DNA from: Halalkalibacter akibai JCM 9157
GTDB taxonomy: Bacteria; Bacillota; Bacilli; Bacillales; Bacillaceae_D
DNA length: 52,383 nucleotides
Assembly (NCBI RefSeq): GCF_000513135.1
Contig: NZ_BAUV01000031.1
Span: 1-52,383, forward strand
Reading direction: 5' to 3'
This document shows, piece by piece, positions 52,383-52,383 of the stretch. Each line of letters opens with the position of its first letter. Position 1 is the stretch's first letter. Under the pieces are notes generated by a model, which worked only from the letters and a program-made list of their open reading frames with translations, did not search any database and was not told where the DNA came from. Made by a program: the position numbers and the translations under genes.

Positions 52383-52383
52383 G

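Overview
The window looks like chromosomal DNA of a low-GC, spore-former-type Bacillaceae. Its backbone follows the gene order known from the purine / yer region of Bacillus subtilis: purQLFMNHD, yerA, yerB, yerC, pcrB, pcrA, ligA, camS (yerH), an opuE/putP-type symporter, gatCAB, dgkB (yerQ) and rlmCD (yefA). Acidic lipoproteins would suit an alkaliphilic or halotolerant member of the family. That is an inference; the genus cannot be fixed from the sequence alone.

Layout. 1-8735: 3' part of the purine operon, starting inside purQ, with tightly coupled or overlapping genes. 8710-9183: two small leftward membrane-protein genes. 9319-12534: yerA-yerB-yerC, ending in a strong terminator. 12535-23030: a block lying between yerC and pcrB. 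It holds adenine deaminase, a PucR/CdaR-type regulator, an HTH regulator with a hydrolase and a YbjQ protein, two copies of an intergenic repeat (one with a nested MITE-like insert), and a class I ribonucleotide reductase locus. 23096-29403: pcrB-pcrA-ligA-camS. 29404-34822: a nupNOPQ-type nucleoside ABC transporter. 35053-36714: Na+/solute (proline) symporter preceded by a 34-codon membrane-peptide gene. 36827-40124: gatCAB. 40211-41113: dgkB. 41290-45561: a sugar block (Gfo/Idh/MocA dehydrogenase, TIM-barrel isomerase, GH4 alpha-galactosidase, AraC regulator). 45640-47047: rlmCD. 47283-end: accessory genes (MerR regulator, MFS exporter, XRE-cupin regulator divergent from a doxX-catE pair, start of a RibA-like gene).

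The most interesting unit is the nrdA-nrdB locus (18521-22682). Its leader carries two NrdR boxes 31 bp apart, then a complete cobalamin riboswitch, then an intrinsic terminator just before the nrdA start. Inside nrdA lies a 263-nt ORF-less group I intron. One transcript would therefore be governed by a DNA-binding repressor, by a coenzyme-B12 sensing RNA and by a self-splicing RNA. Control of a class I reductase by B12 implies that a B12-dependent class II reductase is encoded elsewhere in the genome.

A second pattern affects how the window should be read. Five otherwise intact conserved genes (purD, nupQ, putP, the TIM-barrel isomerase gene, rlmCD) are each broken by frame slips that one added base repairs, six slips in all. 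Every one is a single-base loss. This points to deletion-type sequencing or assembly errors rather than real pseudogenes, and I annotate these genes across the slips. No tRNA, rRNA, CRISPR array or transposase gene was seen.
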